34,763 nucleotides of DNA from Testudinibacter crocodili (GTDB lineage Bacteria; Pseudomonadota; Gammaproteobacteria; Enterobacterales; Pasteurellaceae). The notes below the pieces were generated by a model. The model searched no databases. It was not told the DNA's origin and saw only the letters and a list, made by a program, of their open reading frames with translations. Both the position numbers and the translations under genes were made by a program. The stretch lies in contig VDHG01000019.1 in NCBI GenBank assembly GCA_006228005.1, forward strand, positions 1 through 34,763, read 5' to 3'. Shown in pieces: positions 23,789 through 32,250 of this stretch (positions within the stretch are counted from its first letter, which is position 1; every line of letters begins with the position of its first letter).

Positions 23789-24067
23789 ATGTCATCCGCT
23801 CAAGATAAAGCATTGGAAAAAGAGCTGTTGCTGCTAAAAGGCGAAGTATTACGCCAGAAGTTTAACCTGCAAACCCAACAAACACGGCGTGAAATCCGGC
23901 AGCCGTTCTACTATTTAAAAAGCATTTCACACCCGATTATCCGCTCTTCGCTGATCTCGCTCTCCACCCGCCTATTGTTAGGGCGCAGCAAATGGCTAAT
24001 ATTACCGGCTATCGGCATCGCTTCATTTCTAGCACTTAAACATAATTCAGATCAGACAAACGATTAA
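23789..24067 (+). CDS. YqjK-like small membrane protein
   Basis: A 92-residue protein with an N-terminal charged helix (KALEKELLLLKGEVLRQKFN), a basic central part and a hydrophobic C-terminal segment (WLILPAIGIASFLAL). Length and position after YqjD- and YqjE-like genes fit YqjK, although similarity to the E. coli protein is not strong by eye. ATG follows TAGGAGAT. Last gene of the cluster; no clear terminator follows. Confidence 0.7.
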   Translation: MSSAQDKALEKELLLLKGEVLRQKFNLQTQQTRREIRQPFYYLKSISHPIIRSSLISLSTRLLLGRSKWLILPAIGIASFLALKHNSDQTND

Positions 24068-24206
24068 TCACCACTTTATTTTAAAGAGTAATCACCCTAG
24101 GTCACTTTTCTGTGTGCTTTTTCTAGCGTGGAGCCGGTGGAAAGGGTATAATTTGCTGGTTCATGTCATATCAATGATTCTTTTATATTAAATAGGAAAC
24201 AGTTCT

Positions 24207-24995
24207 ATGGGTTTTTTAACAAATAAACGTATTTTAATTGCTGGGGTTGCCAGCAATCGTTCAATCGCCTACGGGATCGCACAAGCCATGTTTGAAGCCG
24301 GTGCGGAGCTGGCGTTCACTTATCAAAACGAGAAATTAAAATCGCGTGTGGAAGAGTTTGCCAAAGATTTCAACTCCACTATCGTTATCCCGTGCGATGT
24401 TGCCAGCGATGCTGATATTGACAACTGCTTCCAAGAATTAGCCAAACACTGGGATAAATTTGACGGTTTTGTACACGCAATTGCCTTTGCACCGGGTGAC
24501 CAATTAGACGGTGACTATGTAAATGCCGTGACTCGTGAAGGTTTCAAAATCGCACACGATATCAGCTCATACAGCTTTGTGGCAATGGCAAAAGCGGCAC
24601 GTCCAATGTTAAATCCGGGTGCCGGTCTAGTCACTTTATCTTACTTGGGGGCAGAACGCGCCATTCCGAACTACAACGTAATGGGCTTGGCAAAAGCCTC
24701 TTTGGAGGCCAATGTGCGCTTTATGGCGAACGCAATGGGCAAAGAAGGCATTCGTGTCAATGCAATTTCCGCTGGTCCGATCCGCACTTTGGCGGCTTCC
24801 GGAATCAAAAACTTCAAGAAAATGCTGTCACACTGCGAAGCGGTCACGCCATTACGTCGTACCGTAACGATTGAAGATGTGGGCAAAAGTGCGGCATTCT
24901 TGTGTTCCGATCTGGCTTCCGGTGTGACCGGCGAAGTGTTGCACGTTGACGGCGGCTTCAACATTGCTGCGATGAACGAATTAGAAGCGCAATAA
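24207..24995 (+). CDS. fabI: Enoyl-[acyl-carrier-protein] reductase (NADH)
   Basis: Performs the last step of each fatty-acid elongation cycle, reducing enoyl-ACP with NADH. It has 262 residues, as in E. coli, with an atypical short-chain dehydrogenase N-terminus ([17 protein letters not shown]) and catalytic residues Tyr146, Tyr156 and Lys163 (YNVMGLAK). Phe203 of the substrate pocket is conserved. Residue 93, Gly in E. coli and a site of triclosan-resistance mutations there, is Ala here. ATG follows AGGAAAC. A TATAAT at 24149-24154 is a likely -10 element, but no good -35 is seen. A terminator follows before rnb. Confidence 0.97.
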   Translation: MGFLTNKRILIAGVASNRSIAYGIAQAMFEAGAELAFTYQNEKLKSRVEEFAKDFNSTIVIPCDVASDADIDNCFQELAKHWDKFDGFVHAIAFAPGDQLDGDYVNAVTREGFKIAHDISSYSFVAMAKAARPMLNPGAGLVTLSYLGAERAIPNYNVMGLAKASLEANVRFMANAMGKEGIRVNAISAGPIRTLAASGIKNFKKMLSHCEAVTPLRRTVTIEDVGKSAAFLCSDLASGVTGEVLHVDGGFNIAAMNELEAQ

Positions 24996-25019
24996 TATCA
25001 TCAAGTAAGATTATACTCA

Positions 25020-25045
25020 GGGCGGATAACTATCCGCCCGTTTTT
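25020..25045 (+). terminator. Terminator after fabI
   Basis: GGGCGGAT and ATCCGCCC form an 8-bp GC-rich stem around a 4-base loop, followed by GTTTTTA. It lies 23 bases before the rnb start, so rnb transcription either reads through or starts within the short gap. Confidence 0.8.
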
Positions 25046-25068
25046 ATGAATGCTAAACAGGAAAAAAG

Positions 25069-27036
25069 ATGTTTCAAAACAATCCGTTATTAAGCCAATT
25101 GAAACAGCAGATGCGTGAGAGCAAACCACGTGTCGAAGGCTCGGTCAAAGCCAATGAAAAAGGTTTCGGCTTTTTAGAGTGCGACAAGAAAAGCTATTTC
25201 ATCACCCCGCCTGCCATGAAAAAAGTGATGCACGGCGATAAAATCAGTGCTGTTATCGAAACCAACGGCGACAAAGAACAAGCCGAACCGGAAGCCCTGA
25301 TTGAGCCGATGCTGACCCGCTTTATTGCCAAAGTGCGGTTTAACAAAGAAAAAAAACTGCTATTAGTGGTCGATCATCCCAATATCAATAATCTGATCAA
25401 TGCGGTCAAAGCCGCTGACATCAATGAAGAATTGCAAGAGGGCGACTGGGTAGTGGCTGAATTGCAGAAACATCCGCTGCGTGACGATCGCACTTTTTTC
25501 GCCAAAGTCAGCCAATTTATTTGCCGTGCCGATGATCATTTTGCGCCTTGGTGGGTCACCCTCGCCCGTCACCAACAACCTCGCACACCGGTTGCGGGGC
25601 TGGAATCTTACCAACTGGATGAAAGCCTGCCTCGTCAGGATCTGACCGGATTGGATTTTGTCACGATTGATGCCGCCTCGACGCAAGATATGGACGATGC
25701 GTTATATATTGAAACGACCAATAACGGCTGGAAATTGTGGGTCGCGATTGCGGATCCGACCGCCTATATTCCATTAGATTCACAAATTGAACAAGATGCC
25801 AGACAACGCTGTTTCACCAACTATCTGCCGGGTTTCAACATTCCGATGTTACCGCGCGAACTGTCGGACGAACTCTGTTCGCTAGTGCCGCAACAGCAAC
25901 GCCCGGCGTTGGTTTGTACCATTGAAACCGATCGCAACGGTGAAATCACTGGTGAACCGCACTTTAGCGCAGCGTGGATCGAATCTAAAGCCAAATTGGA
26001 TTATGATGCAGTTTCCGATCTGTTGGAGCAAGTGGCAAACCACTGGCAGCCAAACGATGAGAAAATCGCCAAACAGATCGAGTTACTACACCAATTTGCC
26101 CTTGCGCGCATTGATTGGCGCAGAACACACGCCCTGCTGTTTAAAGAACGCCCAGACTACAGTTTTGAACTGGAGCAAGACGGTAAAGTGAAAGCTATTC
26201 ACGCCAAACACCGCCGCATTGCTAACCAGATCGTGGAAGAAGCGATGATTATCGCCAACACCAGTGCAGCACAGTATTTGGATCAACAGGCAAAGTGCGG
26301 TATTTTCAACACCCACAGCGGTTTCGATCCGAAATTTCAACAGGCGGCACATGATTTCTTACTGGCAACCCTTGCCAATGATGACAACCATGCCGAATTG
26401 GCGCAACGTTATTCGGTTGAAAACCTGACCACGCTCAACGGCTACTGCCAAATGCGCCATGATATTGAGCAATATGATTTCAGCTTTTTGGAAATGCGTC
26501 TGCGTCGTTTCCTGACCTTTGCCGAATTCAAAGCCGAAGCCGCGCCGCACTTTGGCTTGGGGCTGCCGGCTTATGCCACTTGGACCTCGCCGATTCGCAA
26601 ATATTCGGATATGGTGAATCACCGCATTATCAAACAGTGTTTGTTGAATCAAAGTGCGGTCAAGCCCGCCGATGACATTCTGGCTCGCTTGCAAGAAGCT
26701 CGTCGCCAAAACCGTATGGTGGAACGTGATATTGCCGATTGGCTCTACAGCCTGTATTTTGCGCCATTGGTGGAACAACAACCCATTTTCAGTGCAGAGA
26801 TACAAGATGTCAGCCGTGGCGGCTTGCGGGTACAGTTGCTCGACAACGGCGCCAGCGTATTTGTGCCAATCTCGACCCTACACGACAAAAAAGAGGAGAC
26901 CAGCATCAACAGCGACGAACTGGCACTGTATATCAAAGATCAAAAAGCCTACCAAATCGGCGATCAGGTGCAGATTAAGCTAGTGGAGGTGAATGTCATC
27001 ACCCGCAGTTTGATTGGGAATGTAGTGTTATTATAA
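25069..27036 (+). CDS. rnb: Exoribonuclease II
   Basis: A processive 3'-to-5' exoribonuclease of the RNB family, degrading single-stranded mRNA to 5'-nucleotides. It has 655 residues against 644 in E. coli RNase II. N-terminal cold-shock domains (GSVKANEKGFGFLECD), the RNB catalytic domain and a C-terminal S1 domain (EIQDVSRGGLRVQLLDNGA) are in order. The metal-binding aspartates in DAASTQDMDDALYI fall on Asp201, 207, 209 and 210, the same numbers as in E. coli. The C-terminal tail lacks the long basic extension of RNase R, supporting RNase II. ATG follows AGGA. Four uptake sequences lie inside. It converges on the RTX lipase. Confidence 0.95.
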   Translation: MFQNNPLLSQLKQQMRESKPRVEGSVKANEKGFGFLECDKKSYFITPPAMKKVMHGDKISAVIETNGDKEQAEPEALIEPMLTRFIAKVRFNKEKKLLLVVDHPNINNLINAVKAADINEELQEGDWVVAELQKHPLRDDRTFFAKVSQFICRADDHFAPWWVTLARHQQPRTPVAGLESYQLDESLPRQDLTGLDFVTIDAASTQDMDDALYIETTNNGWKLWVAIADPTAYIPLDSQIEQDARQRCFTNYLPGFNIPMLPRELSDELCSLVPQQQRPALVCTIETDRNGEITGEPHFSAAWIESKAKLDYDAVSDLLEQVANHWQPNDEKIAKQIELLHQFALARIDWRRTHALLFKERPDYSFELEQDGKVKAIHAKHRRIANQIVEEAMIIANTSAAQYLDQQAKCGIFNTHSGFDPKFQQAAHDFLLATLANDDNHAELAQRYSVENLTTLNGYCQMRHDIEQYDFSFLEMRLRRFLTFAEFKAEAAPHFGLGLPAYATWTSPIRKYSDMVNHRIIKQCLLNQSAVKPADDILARLQEARRQNRMVERDIADWLYSLYFAPLVEQQPIFSAEIQDVSRGGLRVQLLDNGASVFVPISTLHDKKEETSINSDELALYIKDQKAYQIGDQVQIKLVEVNVITRSLIGNVVLL

Positions 27037-27044
27037 TTAACAAT

Positions 27045-27078
27045 AAAAAATCAGCCCCATATGTTACCGTATGGGGCT
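27045..27078 (-). terminator. Terminator between convergent rnb and RTX lipase genes
   Basis: AGCCCCATA (27053-27061) and TATGGGGCT (27070-27078) form a 9-bp stem with an 8-base loop. On the minus strand GATTTTTT follows, giving a good terminator for the lipase; on the plus strand the T-tract is weak but the hairpin may also serve rnb. Confidence 0.8.
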
Positions 27079-27103
27079 ACGATATAAAAAATCAATAATA
27101 ATT

Positions 27104-29287
27104 TTAAGCAATTAAGTTGACTGGCTGATCATAATAATCCGGCAAAGGTGTATAATTTTTAGCGGCAATTTGACTAACAGTTTTATTACTGAGGGTTAGA
27201 TCAAGAAATTGGAAAGCTTCTATCTGATAGGCATATCCCATTACAGGTTTAAACCAATCTTCAACTTTGATACTGTCTGATGAGCCACGCAGTGCTACCA
27301 CTAAATCATTTTTCTCTCTGAAAAAATAAGATTGTTCAACCTTTACATCGGTAAAACGCAAAACATCTCTACCCGCAAAAAAATCATAATCTTTAATTAA
27401 ATCCCGACCAGAATTAAAACCGAAAACATAAGAATCATTTCCGACTCCCCCCTGCAAAATATCATTGCCTTCGCCACCATCTAATAAATCATTACCCTGC
27501 CCACCTATCAAAATATCATTACCAGCACCACCATATAGTTTATCGTTTCCCCATCCTCCATCTAAAATATTATCGCCTTGGTTGCCAATCAGAGTATTAT
27601 TCAACAGATTACCATATCCATCGATGGACTTATCACCAATCAATGTTAATCTTTCCAAATGTTGACCTAGAGTATAAGTGACGCTGCTATTTACTAAATC
27701 ATCCCCTTGTGCAACCCCTTCAATAATCCGGTCACCATGATTATCGACATAATAAATATCGTTACCCGCACCACCATACATATAATCTGCCCCGATACCA
27801 CCGTTAATCACATCATTTCCTTGTCCGGCAAAAATAATATCATCGCCACTACCAACATTTATATTGTCATCATGTTTACTACCAATAATAATATTATTAG
27901 ATGTCAAATGAGTTTCAGTGAAAAACATCCCTTGTTCGGTATGATTATGGATAATCCAGTCATCATGATCGCCAGAACGCAAATCCGCCAGTAACGTGCC
28001 CTTTTCAATGAAATTTAACATAGCTAATTCATTAATAAATTCATTAATCAAAGCTTTTCTAGCGGTGTCAGCCGTTGAAAAATAGAGCGCATCATGCCGA
28101 ATTTCAAAGAACGACCCGACTTGCTCTCCTAAGGGAATATGGTAATAATAGTCAATCACCAAATTCAACAGCGCACTACGCAATTTTGGATGAGACAGCA
28201 TATAATTATGTTCTAAATTATTAACCGAATTGACCACCAATTCAATATCATCGGCAAAAGCGCCTAAAAAACTGTAGTTTTTCCCTTCCACAAGATGACT
28301 GACTTCTTGTTGGATAAATCGAATTAATGTTGCTGTTTTATCTTTAGCATAATGAGAAGGCTCATAATTTTCCAAATTGGCAAAAATTTCTGTGAAATGG
28401 CGTGATAATAGACTGATTTTAGGTGCTATCATCGGTAACACGAGCAGTTCTAAACCATGATAGGTAAAGGTAGAAAGTGTCAGCTCCGCTTGATCCGCTT
28501 TAACGACATTAAATTCACCGGCAATTTTCAAGGCAGCCAATCCTTGCGTTAAAAACGGAATTCCATCTGTTAAAAACTCTCCTCTCAAGGCGTAGGCAAG
28601 AATATTTTCTTCGCCCCGAATTTTTGTCGGAAAGGTTGCGGTATTCAGCACCAGCGCACTAAACAGTTGCCCTAATAATTCAGAAACATCTGCAATTGGT
28701 TTCTCTACCGTATGATAAGTATTTAAATCTCGATCTTCTTCATAACCAAGTTGTCTTAACACCATTGCGATTTTTTTTGCTATTGCTTCCGTTGCTGCCA
28801 ATCTAAATGGTGCTGGATCAAACGTTATTGCCGTTTTATCAAAAAATACGCCAGCTAATGCTGCTAATCCACCACCAAGTGAATGCCCGGTAAAACTGAC
28901 CGTTTTATCAGGATAGTTAGAAACGATCTCTTTATAGTATATTGCTGCATCAAAAATCTGTTGATGTGCCTTGCCCGCAAGTGCAATCTGAAAATCGGCA
29001 ACCCACTCTTTTAAATCCCCGACATTAGTACCGGCAAAAGCGATAACAATTTGATCATCCTTCATATAGGCTTTTGCTTCAAAGCCACTCGCTGTATTTT
29101 GTACATACCCAAGATTACCTGTTAACGGTACATTGCTAGAAAGCGCCTTGTCTAGCGATTGCCATTCCGGTGGTAAAATAAAACGGTTGTTGTCATGTCG
29201 GGCAATTACATTCGAATTTGCTGCCAGAATTGCATATTCTAAAGTCGAAATAGCACTGCTTGTTGAGCTGGTTAAGATTGTAGCCAT
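27104..29287 (-). CDS. RTX-repeat lipase, alpha/beta-hydrolase with calcium-binding nonapeptides
   Basis: A 727-residue predicted secreted lipase. The N-terminal 160 residues carry an alpha/beta-hydrolase core with the nucleophile motif GHSLGG (Ser136) and the IAFAGTN oxyanion region of lipase class 3. Residues about 465-515 and 565-620 contain two blocks of GGxGxDxxx calcium-binding repeats, followed by a hemolysin-type calcium-binding related segment (DVLRFTDVKVEQSYFF to VEDWF). RTX lipases are normally secreted by a type I system, but none lies in this window. The start at 29287 is chosen because AAGGA precedes it; the longer frame would need TTG. The gene has no uptake sequence and looks more AT-rich than its neighbours, which suggests recent acquisition. 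Substrate unknown. Confidence 0.88.
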   Translation of the reverse strand: MATILTSSTSSAISTLEYAILAANSNVIARHDNNRFILPPEWQSLDKALSSNVPLTGNLGYVQNTASGFEAKAYMKDDQIVIAFAGTNVGDLKEWVADFQIALAGKAHQQIFDAAIYYKEIVSNYPDKTVSFTGHSLGGGLAALAGVFFDKTAITFDPAPFRLAATEAIAKKIAMVLRQLGYEEDRDLNTYHTVEKPIADVSELLGQLFSALVLNTATFPTKIRGEENILAYALRGEFLTDGIPFLTQGLAALKIAGEFNVVKADQAELTLSTFTYHGLELLVLPMIAPKISLLSRHFTEIFANLENYEPSHYAKDKTATLIRFIQQEVSHLVEGKNYSFLGAFADDIELVVNSVNNLEHNYMLSHPKLRSALLNLVIDYYYHIPLGEQVGSFFEIRHDALYFSTADTARKALINEFINELAMLNFIEKGTLLADLRSGDHDDWIIHNHTEQGMFFTETHLTSNNIIIGSKHDDNINVGSGDDIIFAGQGNDVINGGIGADYMYGGAGNDIYYVDNHGDRIIEGVAQGDDLVNSSVTYTLGQHLERLTLIGDKSIDGYGNLLNNTLIGNQGDNILDGGWGNDKLYGGAGNDILIGGQGNDLLDGGEGNDILQGGVGNDSYVFGFNSGRDLIKDYDFFAGRDVLRFTDVKVEQSYFFREKNDLVVALRGSSDSIKVEDWFKPVMGYAYQIEAFQFLDLTLSNKTVSQIAAKNYTPLPDYYDQPVNLIA

Positions 29288-29404
29288 CTTATTTTCCTTA
29301 TAGATCAAATAATAATTGGCAACTATCTTACAAGAGGAAATTTACTGATCACAATCATTTTTTTGTAAATAGTGTGATAGTTAAATGCGTGATTAAATTC
29401 TAGT

Positions 29405-29448
29405 AAAACCGCACTTGAGATTCGTTGATCACGAACTCAAAGTGCGGT
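29405..29448 (-). terminator. Terminator after grxD made of an inverted uptake-sequence pair
   Basis: Perfect uptake sequences in opposite orientation (29408-29416 and 29440-29448) form the outer stem, extended inward by GAG/CTC and TTCGT/ACGAA with small bulges. On the minus strand four T follow. It terminates grxD. Confidence 0.75.
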
Positions 29449-29466
29449 CTGAATCTTCAAAAGAAA

Positions 29467-29805
29467 CTATGCTTGTTCCGTTTCAGCGTGTTTGGCAGCA
29501 ACTTCTTTTAGCATCGGTTGCAATTCGCCTTGTTGAAACATCTCCATCACGATATCGCAACCACCGACCAATTCACCTTCCACCCATAATTGTGGGAATG
29601 TCGGCCAGTTGGCGTATTTTGGCAATTCGGCACGGATGTCCGGGTTTTGCAGAATATCCACATAACCGAACGGAACTTGGCAATGAATCAGGGCTTCCAC
29701 AGTGCGTGCGGAAAAACCGCACGATGGAAATTTTGGTGAGCCTTTCATGTACAGAAGGATCGGGTTTTCGCTGATTTGTTGTTTGATCTTATCTAATGTT
29801 TCCAT
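29467..29805 (-). CDS. grxD: Monothiol glutaredoxin (Grx4/GrxD)
   Basis: A 112-residue CGFS-type glutaredoxin. The motif lies in KFPSCGFSARTVEAL, with the TFPQLWV cis-proline and the GGCDI glutathione-binding stretch, all typical of E. coli GrxD. These proteins bind a [2Fe-2S] cluster with glutathione and help deliver Fe-S clusters, often with BolA. ATG follows GAGGTCAGT. It lies downstream of the lemA-TPM cassette on the same strand, separated by a terminator-like hairpin. The iron link with the window's uptake systems is general, not a gene-order argument. Confidence 0.95.
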   Translation of the reverse strand: METLDKIKQQISENPILLYMKGSPKFPSCGFSARTVEALIHCQVPFGYVDILQNPDIRAELPKYANWPTFPQLWVEGELVGGCDIVMEMFQQGELQPMLKEVAAKHAETEQA

Positions 29806-29815
29806 ACTGACCTCA

Positions 29816-29841
29816 GTAAAAAGCAGGGAGATTCCCTGCTT
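29816..29841 (-). terminator. Terminator between the TPM cassette and grxD
   Basis: AAGCAGGGA (29821-29829) and TCCCTGCTT (29833-29841) form a perfect 9-bp stem with a 3-base loop, or 8 bp with 5; on the minus strand TTTAC follows. It probably ends the lemA-TPM-TPM transcript. Confidence 0.65.
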
Positions 29842-29930
29842 GTAAATGAATGATGGCTGATTGTATCACAGCTCGCTTTGAACTCAATAACAGGAACTTA
29901 ATTTACCTCTTTTCTATTATTAATAGGCAA

Positions 29931-30725
29931 CTACCAACTGCCGCCGGCGCCACCACCGCCGGAACTGCCGCCGCCGAAACCGCCACCTCCGCCAAAGCCG
30001 CCACCGCTTCCGCCTCCAAAACCACCGCCGAAGCCACCGAACCCTCCGCCACTGCGGTTGCGGCTGCGACGCAACACTTGTCCGTTGCGCCCGATAGTAT
30101 GGTTATTGGTTGGTGTAACATAACTATCACTTATTCTGCCAAACAGTACGAACAAGATAAAGATCACCACAAACACCACTGGGATCCAGTCATGTTCTGT
30201 CTCCCGTTCAACTACTTGTGGCGCATACTCACCTTTGCTGGCGGCAATAATCGCATCAAGCCCATTATTGATGCCTTGATAGTAATTATTTTGTTTAAAA
30301 TACGGGGTGATCTCATTGCGAATCAGTTGTGACAACAGCGCATCGGGCAGCGCACCCTCCAGTCCTTGTCCCGGTGCGATAAAGATTTTGCGATCGTTGA
30401 GCGCAATCAACATTAACACGCCATTATTCAGCCCTTTGCGTCCAATCCCCCATTTATCAACCAAGGCAAATGCAAATTCAGCGATCTCGTTATCGCCGAC
30501 CGTCGGCAGAATCACCAACGCAATTTGTGAGCTGGTTTCTTTAGCGTAAGCTGCCAATTTGCTTTCTAACACATTTTGCTGCGCCGCCGTCAGTACATTG
30601 GTGTAATCGCTAACATAACGAAACGGATTCGGCGATGGCGGCAATTCGACGGCTTGCACACCCAGGCTGAAAAACAAGCAAAGTGCGGTCAGCAAATGCG
30701 GCAAACGTGAAAATAACCGTTTCAT
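29931..30725 (-). CDS. TPM-domain membrane protein with glycine-rich tail (YgcG-like)
   Basis: A 264-residue protein with a signal peptide (cleavage near VQAVE), a periplasmic TPM domain (FRYVSDYTNVLTAAQQNVLE, later IFIAPGQGLEGALPDALL), one transmembrane helix near residue 185 (WIPVVFVVIFILFVLFG) and a tail of about 40 residues that is mainly Gly with Phe and Ser, ending GGAGGSW. This is the YgcG plan. TPM proteins occur with LemA in many bacteria; the role is not settled, with envelope or photosystem-related functions suggested in other lineages. It overlaps the preceding TPM gene by four bases. Confidence 0.88.
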   Translation of the reverse strand: MKRLFSRLPHLLTALCLFFSLGVQAVELPPSPNPFRYVSDYTNVLTAAQQNVLESKLAAYAKETSSQIALVILPTVGDNEIAEFAFALVDKWGIGRKGLNNGVLMLIALNDRKIFIAPGQGLEGALPDALLSQLIRNEITPYFKQNNYYQGINNGLDAIIAASKGEYAPQVVERETEHDWIPVVFVVIFILFVLFGRISDSYVTPTNNHTIGRNGQVLRRSRNRSGGGFGGFGGGFGGGSGGGFGGGGGFGGGSSGGGGAGGSW

Positions 30726-31177
30726 CGTATAATCACCTCGTTCGGCAATTCATCAATGTCGTCCGCTTGACGTGGAAAATGGAGTGACAATTTTTCCGCC
30801 AGCAAATATAACGCCGCAATAATCCCTTTGGTCAAATTGCCTTGTGCCGCCTGTGCCGTGATCACATCACAGCAGCGTTGCCAAAAATCATTGCTAACAT
30901 ACTGGTGAATGCCGCTATCACCAATCACCGCACATTGGCGCTGTTTCAAAGCAACATAGATCAACACCCCATTATTCATCGCCGTTTTTTGCATTTCCAG
31001 CTGGTTGAAAAGCTGCTCGGCACGGGCGACTATCGGATCGGCACGCTGGGTCAGCGCCTTTAGCTTGGCATTTTTTTCAATATACACCCGCACTTCCGCC
31101 GAAGTCTGCAATTCCAGTTGCTGAATGGCAGATTCGACCAAGTTGCTGTCAATAGCAGATTTGGCAAATAGTGGCAT
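30722..31177 (-). CDS. Small TPM-domain protein
   Basis: A 151-residue protein with a TPM domain but no signal peptide or clear membrane helix. Typical segments are AEVRVYIEKNAKLKAL, NNGVLIYVALKQRQCAVIGD and GIHQYVSNDFW. It lies between lemA and the YgcG-like gene, overlapping the latter by four bases. Such a short TPM partner is common in LemA/TPM clusters. The stretch before its ATG is an uptake sequence (31184-31192), which replaces a normal ribosome site. Function is unknown. Confidence 0.82.
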   Translation of the reverse strand: MPLFAKSAIDSNLVESAIQQLELQTSAEVRVYIEKNAKLKALTQRADPIVARAEQLFNQLEMQKTAMNNGVLIYVALKQRQCAVIGDSGIHQYVSNDFWQRCCDVITAQAAQGNLTKGIIAALYLLAEKLSLHFPRQADDIDELPNEVIIR

Positions 31178-31192
31178 AATGCTACCGCACTT

Positions 31193-31774
31193 TTAATTAA
31201 AGTTGACTGTAGGCGCGTTTTGCGAGCCTTCCGCCGCTTGGAAATACGGCTTATCTTTAAAACCAAAAATCATCGCAGCAAATTTGGTCGGAAACTGACG
31301 CACATAGCTGTTATAGGTTTTTGCTGCCGCATTGAAATCATTACGCGCTTTATTAATTCGGTTTTCGGTGCCTTCCAATTGCGCTTGCAGATTCATAAAA
31401 CCTTCATGCGCTTTCAATTCAGGATAACGCTCTACGGTCACCAACAAACGCGACAATGCTGAACCAACTGAATTTTGTTGTTGTTGGAACTCGTTTAATT
31501 GTTCCTGTGTCATATTGGTCGGATCAATTTTGGTTTGTGACGCTTTGGCACGGGCTTCGATCACGCCGGTTAAGGTGTCGCGCTCAAAATTCGCCTGTCC
31601 TTGTACGGTGTTGACAATATTCGGAATCAAATCAGCACGACGCTGATAAGATGATTCCACATTTGCCCAAACAGAATCAATCTCTTCCTCGGCACGCACT
31701 AAACCATTGTAGCTGCTCATTAATGTAAAACCGGCAATCACGGCAACAATAATAATCGCAATCCATTTTTTCAT
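31193..31774 (-). CDS. lemA: LemA-family membrane protein
   Basis: A 193-residue LemA-family protein. One N-terminal helix (WIAIIIVAVIAGFTLM) is followed by SYNGLVRAEEEIDSVWANVE, SSYQRRADLIPNIVNTVQGQ and a helical bundle ending KFAAMIFGFKDKPYF, the family hallmark. It is membrane-anchored with its coiled-coil part outside the cytoplasm. Function is unknown. It is the first gene of the cassette with two TPM genes, which suggests a joint complex. ATG follows AAGGAAATTATC. Confidence 0.93.
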   Translation of the reverse strand: MKKWIAIIIVAVIAGFTLMSSYNGLVRAEEEIDSVWANVESSYQRRADLIPNIVNTVQGQANFERDTLTGVIEARAKASQTKIDPTNMTQEQLNEFQQQQNSVGSALSRLLVTVERYPELKAHEGFMNLQAQLEGTENRINKARNDFNAAAKTYNSYVRQFPTKFAAMIFGFKDKPYFQAAEGSQNAPTVNFN

Positions 31775-31796
31775 GATAATTTCCTTTAAACGTTGT

Positions 31797-31826
31797 ATAA
31801 CACCCTGATTTCACAAACTTTGTCAA
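31797..31826 (-). promoter_or_regulatory. Promoter of the lemA-TPM cassette
   Basis: On the minus strand a perfect -35 TTGACA (31826-31821) is 18 bases from TGTTAT (31802-31797), ahead of lemA's ATG at 31774. The rest of 31775-31937 shows no gene. Confidence 0.5.
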
Positions 31827-31934
31827 TCAAAGGCTGTATTTGAGCGGTTATCCGCTGTGTAAAAACGATTTATTGTCTAAGAAATGTTACTAAATTGCAA
31901 ATTTGTTTATCGTTTATTCTTTCCTTAACTTGAA

Positions 31935-31972
31935 AAAAGAAAAACCTCGTTGCCAAACACGACAACGAGGTT
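31935..31972 (-). terminator. Terminator after the glpFK-downstream membrane gene
   Basis: AACCTCGTTG (31943-31952) and CAACGAGGTT (31963-31972) form a perfect 10-bp stem with a 10-base loop; on the minus strand TTTCTTTTTTC follows. A strong terminator, probably the end of the glpF-glpK-small membrane gene transcript. Confidence 0.85.
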
Positions 31973-32001
31973 AATTCTTGACACACTGATGCAAATTATT
32001 A

Positions 32002-32214
32002 TCAACGTTTCAGTTTAACAATCTGATAAACATTTACTGCGGTAATAAACACATTCAATAAAATCACCGGCGTAGAAGCGATCAACACGCCGTACACAAT
32101 GTATAACATTGCGCCAATGGAGTTGACGATTCGCAGGTGTAACATCGAGCTTAATAAAAACGAACCGGCAACAAAGGCGGTTGCAATATAGCCCAAAATA
32201 TCAATTGATGGCAT
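32002..32214 (-). CDS. Small membrane protein with about three helices (CBU_0592/YgjV-like?)
   Basis: A 70-residue protein that is almost entirely hydrophobic, about three helices, starting MPSIDILGYIATAFVAGSFL and ending NVYQIVKLKR. It looks like a PQ-loop-type half unit resembling YgjV or CBU_0592-like proteins, but I cannot assign it firmly. ATG follows AAGAGA. It lies 36 bases after glpK on the same strand and has its own strong terminator, so it may be co-transcribed with glpFK. No function is known. Confidence 0.75.
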   Translation of the reverse strand: MPSIDILGYIATAFVAGSFLLSSMLHLRIVNSIGAMLYIVYGVLIASTPVILLNVFITAVNVYQIVKLKR

Positions 32215-32250
32215 AATTTTCTCTTATTATTAATAGTAATGGGAAGCTGA

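Noticed and set aside
26359-26805. Minus-strand 148-residue ORF
   Set aside because: It lies wholly inside rnb, in a shadow frame, with no ribosome site or recognisable domain.
27880-28000. Frameshift in the RTX lipase
   Set aside because: The reading frame is continuous from the hydrolase core through both repeat blocks to the stop.
29850-30332. Plus-strand Ala/Thr-rich 160-residue ORF
   Set aside because: It is antisense to the Gly-rich tail and TPM domain of the YgcG-like gene; the composition comes from GGN codons read backwards.
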